Shown: positions 37,873-46,821, numbered from the stretch's first letter. The stretch is DNA of 64,000 nucleotides from Rhodopirellula sp. SM50 (GCF_002289565.1 NZ_NTFY01000003.1:179673-243672); one strand, 5' to 3'. The notes: generated by a model from the letters alone, not told the origin. Program-made: numbers and translations.

Positions 37873-38011
37873 ACGTAATGCAATAAGCGATAAGCAATTC
37901 GCAAAGCTGCCCTCAGCAAGAGCATCAACGAGCGGCAGGCCAGCGCAGGATTTCTGATCGCGATCGAAGGAACTCACTTTCAACACTAACCATTCTTTGA
38001 AGGACAGAAAC

Positions 38012-38893
38012 ATGTCAACGACAAAACGAAACTTGCCCCTTGTGCTTGGTCTCGCCGTCACGCTTGCTGCCGCCGTGGGGTACTCTTTCAGTGCCGGATC
38101 TACTTCATCGGCCGCCAGCAACGAAGTTGCCAAACGTGTGGCTCCCGAGCCACGCGCTCGGAATCTCGACACCGAAGTCAAACTCGTGACATCCGCAGAT
38201 CTGGGTATTCCCAGGCCAGGCATGGTGCTTGAGGCTGGTCGCACGGCCATCGTGATCACCGATCCGCAAAACGACTTCCTTAGTCCCGATGGAGTGGCCT
38301 GGGGTGTCGTCGGTGAGAGCGTCACTGAAAACAGAACAGTCGATAATATTCACGCACTGTTCAAGACGGCCAGCGATTTGAATGTGCCGGTCTTCGTTTC
38401 CCCGCACTACTACTACCCACACGATCACCAGTGGAAGTTCGAAGGGGCGTTAGAGTCACTGATGCATGGAATCAACATGTTCGATCGACAAGACGCCCTG
38501 AGTTGTGACCACTTCCACGGATCCGGTGCTGATTGGCTGGAGCAATACAAGCCTTTCATCGACGGAGACAATGTGGTTGTCACAAGTCCGCACAAGGTCT
38601 ACGGGCCGGAATCCAACGATCTGGTCTTGCAACTTCGAAAACGCGGGATTGAAAAAATCGTTCTCGCCGGGATGTCGGCAAATCTTTGCACCGAGTCGCA
38701 CATGCGTGAATTGATCGAGCAGGGTTTTGAGGTAACCGTTGTGCAGGATGCGACCGCCGGCGCGAAAACACCTGCGGGCGATTCTCACAAAGTCGCTGTG
38801 GCGAACTACCACTACATCGCCAGTGCTGTCGTCACGACCGAGGACGCTGTCGCGGGCTTGCGCGAGGCGTTTGTCGGATCGTCGAGCAATTGA
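38012..38893 (+). CDS. Isochorismatase-like cysteine hydrolase with signal peptide
   Basis: Start at ATG 38012, preceded by GAAGGACA at good distance; the in-frame TTG 37997 is not needed. The protein is 293 aa. A hydrophobic N-terminus (LPLVLGLAVTLAAAVGYSF) indicates export or membrane anchoring, which is uncommon in the family. The core shows TAIVITDPQNDFLSPDG (catalytic Asp), a conserved Lys in VVTSPHKVYGPESND, and KIVLAGMSANLCTESHMRE with the catalytic Cys. Members hydrolyse amides or esters (nicotinamidase, isochorismatase, carbamoylsarcosine types). It is second in the detoxification cluster, 139 bases after the CMD gene. The substrate is unknown. Confidence 0.9.
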   Translation: MSTTKRNLPLVLGLAVTLAAAVGYSFSAGSTSSAASNEVAKRVAPEPRARNLDTEVKLVTSADLGIPRPGMVLEAGRTAIVITDPQNDFLSPDGVAWGVVGESVTENRTVDNIHALFKTASDLNVPVFVSPHYYYPHDHQWKFEGALESLMHGINMFDRQDALSCDHFHGSGADWLEQYKPFIDGDNVVVTSPHKVYGPESNDLVLQLRKRGIEKIVLAGMSANLCTESHMRELIEQGFEVTVVQDATAGAKTPAGDSHKVAVANYHYIASAVVTTEDAVAGLREAFVGSSSN

Positions 38894-38903
38894 GCGTGCC
38901 CAT

Positions 38904-38945
38904 GAGTCTTGAAGGTCGTCGTCATTCGGCAGCGGCCTTCAAGAC
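38904..38945. terminator. 11-bp stem-loop after the cysteine hydrolase gene
   Basis: AGTCTTGAAGG pairs perfectly with CCTTCAAGACT across a 20-base loop, starting 11 bases after the stop codon. No T-run follows, so this may be an mRNA-stabilising or attenuating hairpin rather than a true Rho-independent terminator. Confidence 0.45.
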
Positions 38946-39007
38946 TGCGTGCACTCAGATTCAACGCCTAACCACCACCACCGATATTTTTTTCCAAGGA
39001 GCCCATC

Positions 39008-39478
39008 ATGCCAAAGCCAACCGACATCAAGCCGCCGTTCACTCGCGAAACAGCCATCCGAAAGGTGCAAGCAGCCGAAGACGGCTGGAATTCCCGCGAC
39101 CCGGCGAAAGTCTCGCTGGCCTACTCGATCGATAGCCAGTGGCGAAATCGCGACACGTTTGTTACAGGTCGAAACCAAATCGTCGAGTTCCTGACCGGCA
39201 AGTGGGAGAAGGAACTGGAGTATCGCCTGACAAAACAGTTGTGGGCCTTCACTGAGAACCGCATCGCCGTGCGTTTCCAGTATGAGTACCGCGATGCCGA
39301 CGGCAACTGGTTTCGTGCCTATGGAAACGAGAACTGGGAGTTCGATGACGATGGACTGATGCGACGCCGTGAGGCCAGCATTAACGACTATGCGATCGAA
39401 GATTCCGAACGCAAGTTCCATTGGCCGCTGGGGCCACGCCCAGCAGACACCCCTGGCTTGGAAGAACACGTCAAGTAG
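39008..39478 (+). CDS. DUF1348 / nuclear transport factor 2-like protein
   Basis: The protein is 156 aa from ATG 39008, with AAGGAG eight bases upstream. Cystatin-like alpha+beta fold of the NTF2 superfamily, DUF1348 subgroup: [17 protein letters not shown], the [17 protein letters not shown] block, [18 protein letters not shown] and [20 protein letters not shown]. It is of normal length for the family. Members are often found next to oxidoreductases and cysteine hydrolases in redox or xenobiotic clusters; the reaction is unknown. The next gene is 61 bases downstream, so co-transcription is likely. Confidence 0.9.
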   Translation: MPKPTDIKPPFTRETAIRKVQAAEDGWNSRDPAKVSLAYSIDSQWRNRDTFVTGRNQIVEFLTGKWEKELEYRLTKQLWAFTENRIAVRFQYEYRDADGNWFRAYGNENWEFDDDGLMRRREASINDYAIEDSERKFHWPLGPRPADTPGLEEHVK

Positions 39479-39539
39479 GCACGACGAGCTAGCTGACGCA
39501 CTTTGTTGATTAAGGTTCAAAATTAATTGGGAGTTCAAA

Positions 39540-40706
39540 ATGTCGAGTCTATCGAGGCCAGTTCTTTCCCCTGTCGAGATGTTCGGGCGCCGGTTATGCA
39601 ACCGGCTGGCAGTCGCTCCGATGACCCGCGTGAGTGCCCACGGCGATGGGCTCGCAACCGATCGCATGAAGGATTACTACCGTGATTTTGCTCGCGGTGG
39701 CTTTGCGATCGTCATCACGGAGGGGACCTACACGGACAAGGATGCCAGCCAAGGCTACGACCGCCAGCCTGGGATCACGGATCGGCGCCAAGCCAACTCT
39801 TGGGCGCCGATCGCCACTGCGATCGCCGATCAGGGCAGCCTGGCTATGATGCAACTGATGCACGCTGGCGCATTGTCCCAATGGCAGGACGCACGACGCA
39901 CCATCGCACCGTCCGCTGTGCCACCGCTCGGCGAAATGATGCCCGCATACGGAGGCAGTGGTCCTTACCGCTTGCCTTCGGCCATGACGACAACCGACCT
40001 GGCTGAAGTTCGCAAGGGCTTTGTAGCAGCGGCAAGACACGCACGACACGCCGGATTCCACGGCGTCGAAATCCACGCTGCGAACGGCTATCTGCTTGAT
40101 CAGTTCATTACCGAATACACGAATCGCCGGGATGACGAGTACGGCGGGTCGGTGTCGGCGCGAATTCGGTATCCCGCAGAGATCGTTGCCGCGGTGCGCG
40201 ATGCATCCCCCGATGACTTCGTGGTTGGAGTCCGCGTTTCGGAGGCTAAAGTCAACGACTTCAACTACCGCTGGGGTGGAAAGTCCGAAGCCGAGACGAT
40301 TTTCGTAGCACTCGCTGAGGCTGGAGCGAGCTATATCCATGTGGCCGGGGAAGGCCGCGGTTTCCGCGAGTCGAGTTCAGACAAGCGAGAGCCGCTTTCT
40401 ACTATGGCTCGCGGGATTACCGGACTGCCAGTGATCGCCAACGGTGGGCTGCATGATCCGGATCTCGCTGATGACGTGATCCTAGACGAACATGCTGACT
40501 TGATTGCGCTCGGACGCGCTGCACTGGCGACACCAGATTGGCCTCGAAGGATTGCCAATGGTGAACGGGTCGTCGCATTCGAGAATGAGATAATTTCGCC
40601 AAGTGCATCTATCCAAAACACCGACGCGTGGTTCGCTCGGAAACTCGCCCATGGCGTGCATGGCTGCGGGAGCGACTTTGGTCGCCATCACGCCCGAACT
40701 CCCTGA
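39540..40706 (+). CDS. Old yellow enzyme family alkene reductase, C-terminus altered by deletion
   Basis: The protein is 388 aa from ATG 39540. An FMN TIM-barrel of the OYE/NemA group: an early RLAVAPMTRV, HAGALSQ, then GFHGVEIHAANGYLLDQF with the substrate-binding His-x-x-Asn, RRDDEYGGS, and the phosphate-binding end ANGGLHDPDLA and LIALGRAALA. It would reduce activated C=C bonds or nitro groups with NAD(P)H. The native end is near WFARKLA (residue 366); the last residues, HGVHGCGSDFGRHHARTP, come from reading a peroxiredoxin gene in the wrong frame, because a deletion at about 40650 joined the two genes. The barrel is complete, so activity is probably kept. Confidence 0.88.
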   Translation: MSSLSRPVLSPVEMFGRRLCNRLAVAPMTRVSAHGDGLATDRMKDYYRDFARGGFAIVITEGTYTDKDASQGYDRQPGITDRRQANSWAPIATAIADQGSLAMMQLMHAGALSQWQDARRTIAPSAVPPLGEMMPAYGGSGPYRLPSAMTTTDLAEVRKGFVAAARHARHAGFHGVEIHAANGYLLDQFITEYTNRRDDEYGGSVSARIRYPAEIVAAVRDASPDDFVVGVRVSEAKVNDFNYRWGGKSEAETIFVALAEAGASYIHVAGEGRGFRESSSDKREPLSTMARGITGLPVIANGGLHDPDLADDVILDEHADLIALGRAALATPDWPRRIANGERVVAFENEIISPSASIQNTDAWFARKLAHGVHGCGSDFGRHHARTP

Positions 40707-41019
40707 CGCATCTCTGTCGACCTCCGAGAAGAACGAGTTGGAGTTTGAAGTTCTCACCGACGCCAACTCAGACTACTCACGAGAAATCGGGCTCGTCTTT
40801 ACGCTGCCGGCGAGGCTACGTCCCATCTATGAGACATTTGGGATCAATGTTGAAGCACATAACGGAGACGGACAATTCGACCTGCCGCTTGCCGCGACTT
40901 TCATTGTCGACGTCGATGGATCGATCGCTAGTGCCTTCGTAAATGCGGACTACACCGTGCGCGCAGAGCCGTCGGATGTTGTGGAGGTGCTTCGATCGCT
41001 CGTCAAACAAAACGCTTGA
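40653..41019 (+). pseudogene. Peroxiredoxin (AhpC/TSA-like) remnant lacking its N-terminal catalytic half
   Basis: In the +1 frame relative to the old yellow enzyme, sequence starting AAGATLVAITPELPD and continuing with SEKNELEFEVLTDANS, LPLAATFIVDVDGSI and ADYTVRAEPSDVVEVLR matches the C-terminal half of thioredoxin-fold peroxiredoxins. The N-terminal half, including the peroxidatic Cys of the WCPYC region, is missing. An in-frame ATG further upstream (40603) only adds sequence from inside the other gene. The break point is within about 40650-40665. The gene would have been the peroxide-reducing partner in this cluster. Confidence 0.75.
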
Positions 41020-41135
41020 CAAGGATCAACGCTGTCGGCAACGGTAAGCCGCGAACGAAACGGAACCACTTGTGTTACGTTGTTCCGACGAATCCAACAC
41101 TCTGAAACTTGAATCCAGAGAGCCAACGTTCAGTG

Positions 41136-41609
41136 ATGGCAACAATCTTAACAACGATTATGGTGATTGCGGTGGCGGGCAGCGGGCTGATGGCCGGGCT
41201 GTTCTTTGTCTTTTCCTTTTCGGTGATGGATGCCTTGGCGCAAATGCCGACGTCGGAGGGAATGAAGGCCATGCAGCTGATCAACCGGACGATCCTGAAT
41301 CCCGTATTCCTGAGCGTTTTCTTTGGAACGGCTCTGGCCTGTATGCTCGTTACGATCATCTCCGCATGGCAGCGGCCACCCGAGTACGGTTTGGCCGTCG
41401 CGGGAGCCTGCGCGTATTTGTTTGGCGGTTTCATGGTGACTGCAGTATTCAATGTCCCACTGAACAACGCCCTCGACAAATTGCCTCTCGACGCACCGGA
41501 GAGCAACCATGAATGGACCCGCTACCTGAGGCTCTGGACGCGATGGAATCATCTTCGCACAGCAGCATGCATTTTGGCGTGCGTGCTCCTTGCGATTGGG
41601 CTTCCGTAG
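41136..41609 (+). CDS. DUF1772 (anthrone oxygenase-like) membrane protein
   Basis: Start at ATG 41136; the frame is open to TTG 41109, but the leader has no function I can see. The protein is 157 aa with four membrane segments (about 3-28, 50-73, 82-102 and 136-156). The features SGLMAGLFFVFSFSVMDAL, NRTILNPVFLSVFFG and FNVPLNNALDKL are typical of DUF1772, a family that includes anthrone oxygenases. The motif WTRWNHLRTAACILA near the C-terminus is conserved. It belongs to the oxidoreductase cluster; the next gene starts 39 bases later. The function is inferred only from the family. Confidence 0.88.
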   Translation: MATILTTIMVIAVAGSGLMAGLFFVFSFSVMDALAQMPTSEGMKAMQLINRTILNPVFLSVFFGTALACMLVTIISAWQRPPEYGLAVAGACAYLFGGFMVTAVFNVPLNNALDKLPLDAPESNHEWTRYLRLWTRWNHLRTAACILACVLLAIGLP

Positions 41610-41648
41610 CGCCGCGCGAACGACAATTCTGAAATCGGACGAAACGAA

Positions 41649-42386
41649 ATGAATGAGACGATGACAGTCCTCGTGCTTGGTGCCACTGGAGCGACGGGGC
41701 GGCTGCTGGTGCGGCAACTGCTTGACCGCGGTCTGAAGGTCAAAGCGATCGTGCGTTCACCCGACAGGATTCCCGACTCCCTTCGACAGCACGAGAGTCT
41801 ATCGCTTATCCTTGCGAGCGTATTGGATCTCAGCGATACCGAAATGGCGGAGCACGTAGCCGGATGTGAGGCGGTGGCATCTTGCTTGGGGCACAATCTG
41901 ACCTTCAAGGGCATCTTCGGCCAGCCGCGCCGACTCGTGACTGATGCTGCTGAACGATGTTGCCAGGCCATGAGGGCCAACGGCTCTGACAAGCCAAATA
42001 AGTTCGTTCTGATGAACACGGCCGGAAACAGCAATCGCGATCTAAACGAGCCGATTTCACTCGCTCAGAGCTGCGTGATCGGGCTGCTTCGTTGGCTGGT
42101 GCCGCCTCATCGAGATAACGAGAAAGCCGCGGACTACCTGCGAACGGAGGTTGGTAAGAATGACACCGAGATTCAGTGGGCGGCCGTTCGTCCTGACAGT
42201 CTGTTCGACGAAGACAGCGTGAGCGCCTACGAGTTACATCCGTCGCCGACCAGAAGCGCGATTTTCAATCCAGGGCGAACGAGTCGCATCAATGTCGCAC
42301 ATTTCATGGCTGACCTGATCACGAACCATGACGCCTGGGAGAAATGGAAAGGTCAGATGCCGGTGATCTACAACCAGGAATCTTGA
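41649..42386 (+). CDS. NAD(P)H-binding atypical SDR (NmrA/epimerase-like)
   Basis: The protein is 245 aa from ATG 41649. The Rossmann dinucleotide site is VLVLGATGATGRLLVRQLL (GxxGxxG at residues 11-17). It is followed by VKAIVRSPDRIPDSL, a hallmark of NAD(P)H-binding atypical short-chain dehydrogenases, and by KFVLMNTAGN and WAAVRPDSLFDED in the second half. The active-site Tyr-x-x-x-Lys is not obvious, which is normal for NmrA-like or flavin-reductase-like members. It is the last gene of the cluster that starts at 37282. Confidence 0.88.
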   Translation: MNETMTVLVLGATGATGRLLVRQLLDRGLKVKAIVRSPDRIPDSLRQHESLSLILASVLDLSDTEMAEHVAGCEAVASCLGHNLTFKGIFGQPRRLVTDAAERCCQAMRANGSDKPNKFVLMNTAGNSNRDLNEPISLAQSCVIGLLRWLVPPHRDNEKAADYLRTEVGKNDTEIQWAAVRPDSLFDEDSVSAYELHPSPTRSAIFNPGRTSRINVAHFMADLITNHDAWEKWKGQMPVIYNQES

Positions 42387-43265
42387 GCGTACAGAGTTGG
42401 GTAAACCCTCAGCATGCGGGTCCACACTGGTCGGTTCGACACCAAGACCTTTAAGATCCGTAGACTGCCCGTAGCAGCAAAGGTGGGTTACAGGCCTTTC
42501 ACGCCGCATCGGTTGGTCGCCGTTCGAGACATCGGATGCATCGAGTTCGTAGAGCTGGCTCGACGCCTTCGACGCACAATCCGCGAAGAATCCGACTCAG
42601 TTCCGGGGAAACGTGCAGCGAACCGTTCGATGTTTTGGGTCTCGTCAGTCCGTTTCTCCCCGTGAGGATTGCTTATCCAATTCAGCGGGGTTTATGTGTG
42701 TGCCAGTCACTCGGCTACTCAACTGAGGACGAACAGTATCTCGGCCGACGGAGTGGAGCGCGGCCGCAATTCAATTCGCGAACGACGCCTATAGCCCATG
42801 TCAGTGCGTAACGCGACTACATTGCAATCCGGACAGTCATTCCGAAAACTACGGGCACGCTACGCGGCTCGGTGATACGATGCGAATTCTTGTCTTGCTC
42901 AGGTTGAGTTTTTGCCGGCCAGCAACGCATGCCCACTCTTGACCGTACCGGGATCGCGGTCGCGGACAACTTCCGTTGGCACTTCGGTGGGCAGTGGTCG
43001 AAGGCCGCCCTGGGCCTGACATGTCCGAACTAGTTTCAGCTCCCGCGTCGGACGCCGCTAGGTCACCAAACACGATCGGATCGGTCCGCGGTGTCGCAAG
43101 ACACGAGGGTGCGAGTTTGGCCACTAACAGTTTTTTCAATTCGCTGTCTTCGACGCGTCGGTTGCATCGACCGCCGCGCCGGAGCGGGTCGGCTAACCCG
43201 CGGCGGTCACCTGATTCAGATGATCCATGCTGCCAGAAGGCAGATCCGTTGGTCGGGTTAGGCGT
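42387..43265. other. Long non-coding stretch, possible decayed DNA
   Basis: About 880 bases. Several short frames are open (42414-42665, 42536-42811, 42976-43389 on +; 42849-43139 on -), but all are rich in Arg/Ser/Pro, overlap each other and lack motifs, so I reject them. The segment at 43161-43174 (GGTTGCATCGACCG) recurs at 24188-24201 in another non-coding stretch. No operon element was identified. Confidence 0.4.
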
Positions 43266-44846
43266 TCACTTGCCGCTTCCATCAAGATTGACCTTGCGGG
43301 TTCGCTTCAAGGCCTGTTCGGGATCGGCAACGATGGCGCTGGGCTGGTGCTGCGGGGAATTGGTGATGATTTCGAACGCCCAGGCGTAGCGGCTGGTGCC
43401 AACCTCGCTCGGCGGGGTGATGCGGAGTCCCTCGGTTCCGATGGACCAATCGACCGCCGAATCGCTGCCGATCAATCGCACGGATTTGACGTCCGACGCC
43501 TGCCAGCCGGCGGTGGCTTCGATCGTGAAGGGGGCCGTGGGTTTCGCAAGTTTGATCGCGTACAACGTCTTCCCCTTGGTCGTGAAAGCGAGACTTTCAT
43601 TCTCTTGAGCGTTCACTTTCCAATAACGCGTGCCATAGATGGCGGCGCCATTGATCTTCAGCCAGTCTCCCATCGCACGGAGACGCTCGACCTGCTCGGC
43701 AACCAGCGTGCCGTCCGCTTTCGGTCCGATGTTGATTAGGAAGTTGCCGTTGCGGCTGACCACTTCGACCATTTCATGGATGACACCTTCTACCGTTTTG
43801 TATCGATCGCCTTCGAGATAGCCGAAGGACGTGCCGAACGTCGTGCAGCTCTGCCACTTCGGGCCGATCACTTTCAGCTTCAAGTTGTCCTTTTCCAGAC
43901 AGCCGACGCCGTCGGGCCAGTTGCGGTTAGCGCCTTTGTTGTTGCAGTACACCTCCTGGCCGCGGGCCGCAGCGTCGTTCATGAAGTCGGTGATCATGCG
44001 GCGGACTTGATCGTCGAAGTATTTGATCTCCGGCTTCATCTTTCCGCTGCGGACCTGATTGCCGTCGCGGGTGTAGATCGGAAAGTCGTCGACCCACAGA
44101 AAATCCGGGTGGTACTTCTCTTGAATCTCCTTCCATCTGGCGACGTAGTCGTCGACGAAGGCCTTGTCGTAGCGGAACGGCCCGTACAGCGACGCCGTCT
44201 CGGGGACGCGCCGAATCTCTTCGGCGATATCGTCGCGCGGCTCGCTGTGAACGACGTATTTGTCTTTCGCAAAGAAACCGGTATGCCGCTCGCGATGGTA
44301 CGACGGCGCGTACTTGAGGCCTCGCTTGCGAACCGCCTCGCCAAGCTCACCGACCAGGTCCCGCTTCGGCCCCATCCGGACGGCGTTCCACGGTGTTAGA
44401 TCAGAATCCCAATTTGCCCAGCCGTCGTGATGTTCCGCCGTCAGCACGACATAGCGGGCGCCGACGTCTTTAAACAGCTCCGCCCACGCGTCCGGATCCC
44501 ACTTCTCGGCTTTGAACTCGGGGAGGATGTCCTTGTATCCGAACTCCGGCGGCGTCGCGCCCCACCGCTGTTTCATGTAGGGGTAATAATGCGCCGAGTC
44601 TTCATAGAGCAACTTCGGCACATGCTCGGCGTATCCCCGGTTGCCCTTGCGGTAACCGATCGCACTGTACGGTCCCCAGTGGATGAAGATGCCGATCTTG
44701 CCATCATCAAACCACGCCGGAACCGGCATCGTTTGAAGTGATTCCCATGTGCCGTCATAGCGCGGCTCGGCAGCCATCATGACCTTCGTCTGGAAACAGA
44801 CTGATGCCAGCAGGACGAAAAGGATTGTTGTTGACGTTTGACTCAT
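43266..44846 (-). CDS. Alpha-L-fucosidase (GH29 family), secreted
   Basis: Start chosen at ATG 44846 (526 aa), giving a signal peptide (TTILFVLLASVCFQT... cut near MMAAEP); the frame is open to TTG 44867. The GH29 marks are clear: an early PVPAWFDDGKIGIFIHWGPYS, then AKYVV-type VLTAEHHDGWANWDSD, then RKRGLKYAPSYHRE, and HPDFLWVDDFP, in which the first Asp is the likely nucleophile. NFLINIGPKADGTL closes the barrel, and a C-terminal beta-sandwich follows. It releases terminal alpha-L-fucose from glycans, in keeping with other glycan-degrading functions in this window. It is divergent from the DUF1559 gene; no partner on its strand. Confidence 0.92.
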   Translation of the reverse strand: MSQTSTTILFVLLASVCFQTKVMMAAEPRYDGTWESLQTMPVPAWFDDGKIGIFIHWGPYSAIGYRKGNRGYAEHVPKLLYEDSAHYYPYMKQRWGATPPEFGYKDILPEFKAEKWDPDAWAELFKDVGARYVVLTAEHHDGWANWDSDLTPWNAVRMGPKRDLVGELGEAVRKRGLKYAPSYHRERHTGFFAKDKYVVHSEPRDDIAEEIRRVPETASLYGPFRYDKAFVDDYVARWKEIQEKYHPDFLWVDDFPIYTRDGNQVRSGKMKPEIKYFDDQVRRMITDFMNDAAARGQEVYCNNKGANRNWPDGVGCLEKDNLKLKVIGPKWQSCTTFGTSFGYLEGDRYKTVEGVIHEMVEVVSRNGNFLINIGPKADGTLVAEQVERLRAMGDWLKINGAAIYGTRYWKVNAQENESLAFTTKGKTLYAIKLAKPTAPFTIEATAGWQASDVKSVRLIGSDSAVDWSIGTEGLRITPPSEVGTSRYAWAFEIITNSPQHQPSAIVADPEQALKRTRKVNLDGSGK

Positions 44847-44867
44847 CGCTGCAAACCACTCACTCAA

Positions 44868-45175
44868 TGACTCCGACAGGGGTTGGATGATCGACTTCGG
44901 TATTGGTTATACACAAGCCCCGAAGACGGTCGCGGCAATTCACGCCGCCACCGGACAAGAAGTCTGGAACCGGGGACCCCGGGTGTCAGCGGCAGGCCGC
45001 GGCAAGACTCTACGGTAACCAAAGCCCCGTCATTCGCCTCCACGGTGTCGCAATTCAACATACAGGCGACGCAAAAGATCATTGCGTGCCAGCGAAATCA
45101 CGGCTAGGTTCAATAAAGATTTACTCCTTTTAGGGGGACACCCCCACCGCACTCATTTTCTCATCGGGTAGTTTT
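44868..45175. promoter_or_regulatory. Divergent intergenic region with G5-ACA-C5 hairpin in the DUF1559 leader
   Basis: Region between the fucosidase and the DUF1559 gene. GGGGG (45133-45137) and CCCCC (45141-45145) form a short, very stable hairpin 31-43 bases upstream of the DUF1559 start. From memory, similar G-run/C-run leaders precede other planctomycete DUF1559 genes. A second palindrome, ACCGGGGACCCCGGGT, lies near 44968-44985. I could not assign -35/-10 boxes. Confidence 0.4.
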
Positions 45176-46429
45176 ATGAGACGCTTCAAACACAGTCGTG
45201 GTTTCACGTTAGTGGAACTTCTCGTCGTCATCGCCATCATTGGCATTCTAGTCGGCCTGCTCTTGCCAGCGGTGCAAGCGGCACGCGAGGCCGCACGCCG
45301 CATGAGCTGCAGCAACAATTTCAAGCAGATCGGAATCGGCATTCACAACTACCACTCCGCGTACAAACGCATCCCCGCTCAGGGTATCGGCACGGTCGCC
45401 ACTCCGAGCCAGCCCCGAGCGTGGTGGCAAGAAAGTGCTGCGGGCACCGGCACACTGCTGGTCAACAACCGACGCTTGAGCACGTTGGTCGGGCTCTTGC
45501 CGTTCATCGAACAGCAGGGTTTATGGGACCAGATTTCCAATCCCAACGCCACGCGAACCGACGGCGACCCCAATGCACCGATCGGAACCCGCGCCGCGCC
45601 TTGGGCTGCCATGGGCCCAACGCCGGGCGCGATCCAATACCTGCCGTGGACGTTCGAGATCCCGACGTACCGTTGCCCGAGTGACCCGGGCGTGGGGTTG
45701 CCGGCGTTGGGGCGAACCAATTACGCCGCATGCATGGGTGACAGTCATTACTTCACGATGTGGGGACCCTGGAACAATCAGCGTGATACACGCGTGCAAG
45801 GCCGCGTCCGCCATGCCCAAGCAGCGCACCGCGGCTTCTACAAGCCGTTTGACGAAAACGGTCGCTTCCGCGACGTTCTTGACGGCTTGTCGAACACGAT
45901 CGCGATGGGTGAAATTGCGACGGATTTGGGCGACAGCTTCATTTCAACCAGTCCTCCGAGAGACGGCCGTGGCCTGGGCGGCAATCTCGCTGTGATTCGG
46001 ATGGTCCGCGACAATCCTGGGACCTGCGACCAGTTCATCGACCCCGACCGCCCGCGCTACTGGCTCAATGGTGGCGACAGGCTCACCCATGCCCGTGGTT
46101 TCAAATGGGCCGATGCCAATCAGATGTTTTCGGGCTGCTTCACGATTTTGCCTCCCAACGATGTGTACTGCGGGCGACACAACTCCAATCACCTGTCAGG
46201 CACCGCCCCGGTGTCCAGCCGACACACCGGCGGTGCTCATGTCCTGATGGCCGATGGTGCGGTGATCTTCATGACCGATTCGGTTGAAGCCGGCAGCCGG
46301 AATCAAGGCGATGTCTGGCTCAACGGCACAGGTGACCGCGCGCCAGGCAACGAAAGCCCCCACGGGCTCTGGGGAGCGCTCGGGACGCGTGCCAGCAGTG
46401 AAACCATCCAGGAACAACTGAATCAATAA
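45176..46429 (+). CDS. DUF1559 type IV pilin-like protein
   Basis: The protein is 417 aa from ATG 45176. N-terminal prepilin signal with GFTLVELLVVIAIIGILVG directly after a short basic leader, then LLLPAVQAAREAARRMSCSNN, the diagnostic start of the DUF1559/SBP_bac_10-like family. The C-terminus has HVLMADGAVIFM (the H-x9-DG motif) and an end rich in Gly. The family is greatly expanded in planctomycetes and is thought to form pseudopilin-like surface structures; the exact role is unknown. A 12-bp perfect hairpin follows the stop and a small lipoprotein gene comes next, a common pairing. Confidence 0.95.
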   Translation: MRRFKHSRGFTLVELLVVIAIIGILVGLLLPAVQAAREAARRMSCSNNFKQIGIGIHNYHSAYKRIPAQGIGTVATPSQPRAWWQESAAGTGTLLVNNRRLSTLVGLLPFIEQQGLWDQISNPNATRTDGDPNAPIGTRAAPWAAMGPTPGAIQYLPWTFEIPTYRCPSDPGVGLPALGRTNYAACMGDSHYFTMWGPWNNQRDTRVQGRVRHAQAAHRGFYKPFDENGRFRDVLDGLSNTIAMGEIATDLGDSFISTSPPRDGRGLGGNLAVIRMVRDNPGTCDQFIDPDRPRYWLNGGDRLTHARGFKWADANQMFSGCFTILPPNDVYCGRHNSNHLSGTAPVSSRHTGGAHVLMADGAVIFMTDSVEAGSRNQGDVWLNGTGDRAPGNESPHGLWGALGTRASSETIQEQLNQ

Positions 46430-46444
46430 ACTCGCGTCGATTTC

Positions 46445-46470
46445 GGATGCCGCGTCTCGACGCGGCATCC
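46445..46470 (+). terminator. Perfect 12-bp hairpin between DUF1559 and lipoprotein genes
   Basis: GGATGCCGCGTC-tc-GACGCGGCATCC, 16 bases after the DUF1559 stop, followed by ACCCATCATTTTG with only a short T-run. It may be a partial terminator or an mRNA end stabiliser that lets some transcription reach the lipoprotein gene. Confidence 0.65.
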
Positions 46471-46518
46471 ACCCATCATTTTGTAACGATCGATCCCACC
46501 TGAATCTGGTAAATCCAC

Positions 46519-46713
46519 ATGAAGACTTTTTCTCGGTGCCTTTTGATCCTTTGTTCGGCGACCGCCCTGATTGCTTCGGTCGGCTGCGGCGACAACTCAA
46601 ACCCCGCGTCGATGACCGAAGGCGTCGAGCTGAGTGAAATCGAAGCCTACGAGAAGGCCGTCCTTGAGATGGAAGCCGAAGACGCGGGAAGCATGGACGA
46701 CGTGGACGAATAA
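46519..46713 (+). CDS. Small secreted lipoprotein
   Basis: The protein is 64 aa from ATG 46519. The N-terminus (MKTFSRCLLILCSATALIA) is a type II signal peptide with the lipobox ASVGC, so Cys24 would be lipidated. The mature part is short and acidic (EIEAYEKAVLEMEAED). Such tiny acidic lipoproteins often directly follow DUF1559 genes in planctomycetes; they may be chaperones or anchors for the pilin-like protein, but this is inferred. It is bounded by hairpins on both sides. Confidence 0.75.
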   Translation: MKTFSRCLLILCSATALIASVGCGDNSNPASMTEGVELSEIEAYEKAVLEMEAEDAGSMDDVDE

Positions 46714-46729
46714 TTCTGCGTGGCCGTGA

Positions 46730-46767
46730 GGCCAAACGCCGGTGGTCGCACTGACCGACGTTTGGCC
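46730..46767 (+). terminator. Stem-loop after the lipoprotein gene
   Basis: GGCCAAACG pairs with CGTTTGGCC across a 20-base loop that itself contains GGTC/GACC. It begins 17 bases after the lipoprotein stop; the following bases (GTCATCTTCATC) are only mildly T-rich. Confidence 0.55.
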
Positions 46768-46821
46768 GTCATCTTCATCACCTGCGTTCGAAACCAGACC
46801 CGGCTGATCGGTGATTGACCA

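Noticed and set aside
42414..43389. Several short frames in the 42.4-43.3 kb gap
   Set aside because: They overlap each other on both strands, lack starts with binding sites and have no recognisable motif.
43776..44399. 207-codon plus-strand frame
   Set aside because: Entirely antisense to the alpha-L-fucosidase gene, whose motifs are clear.
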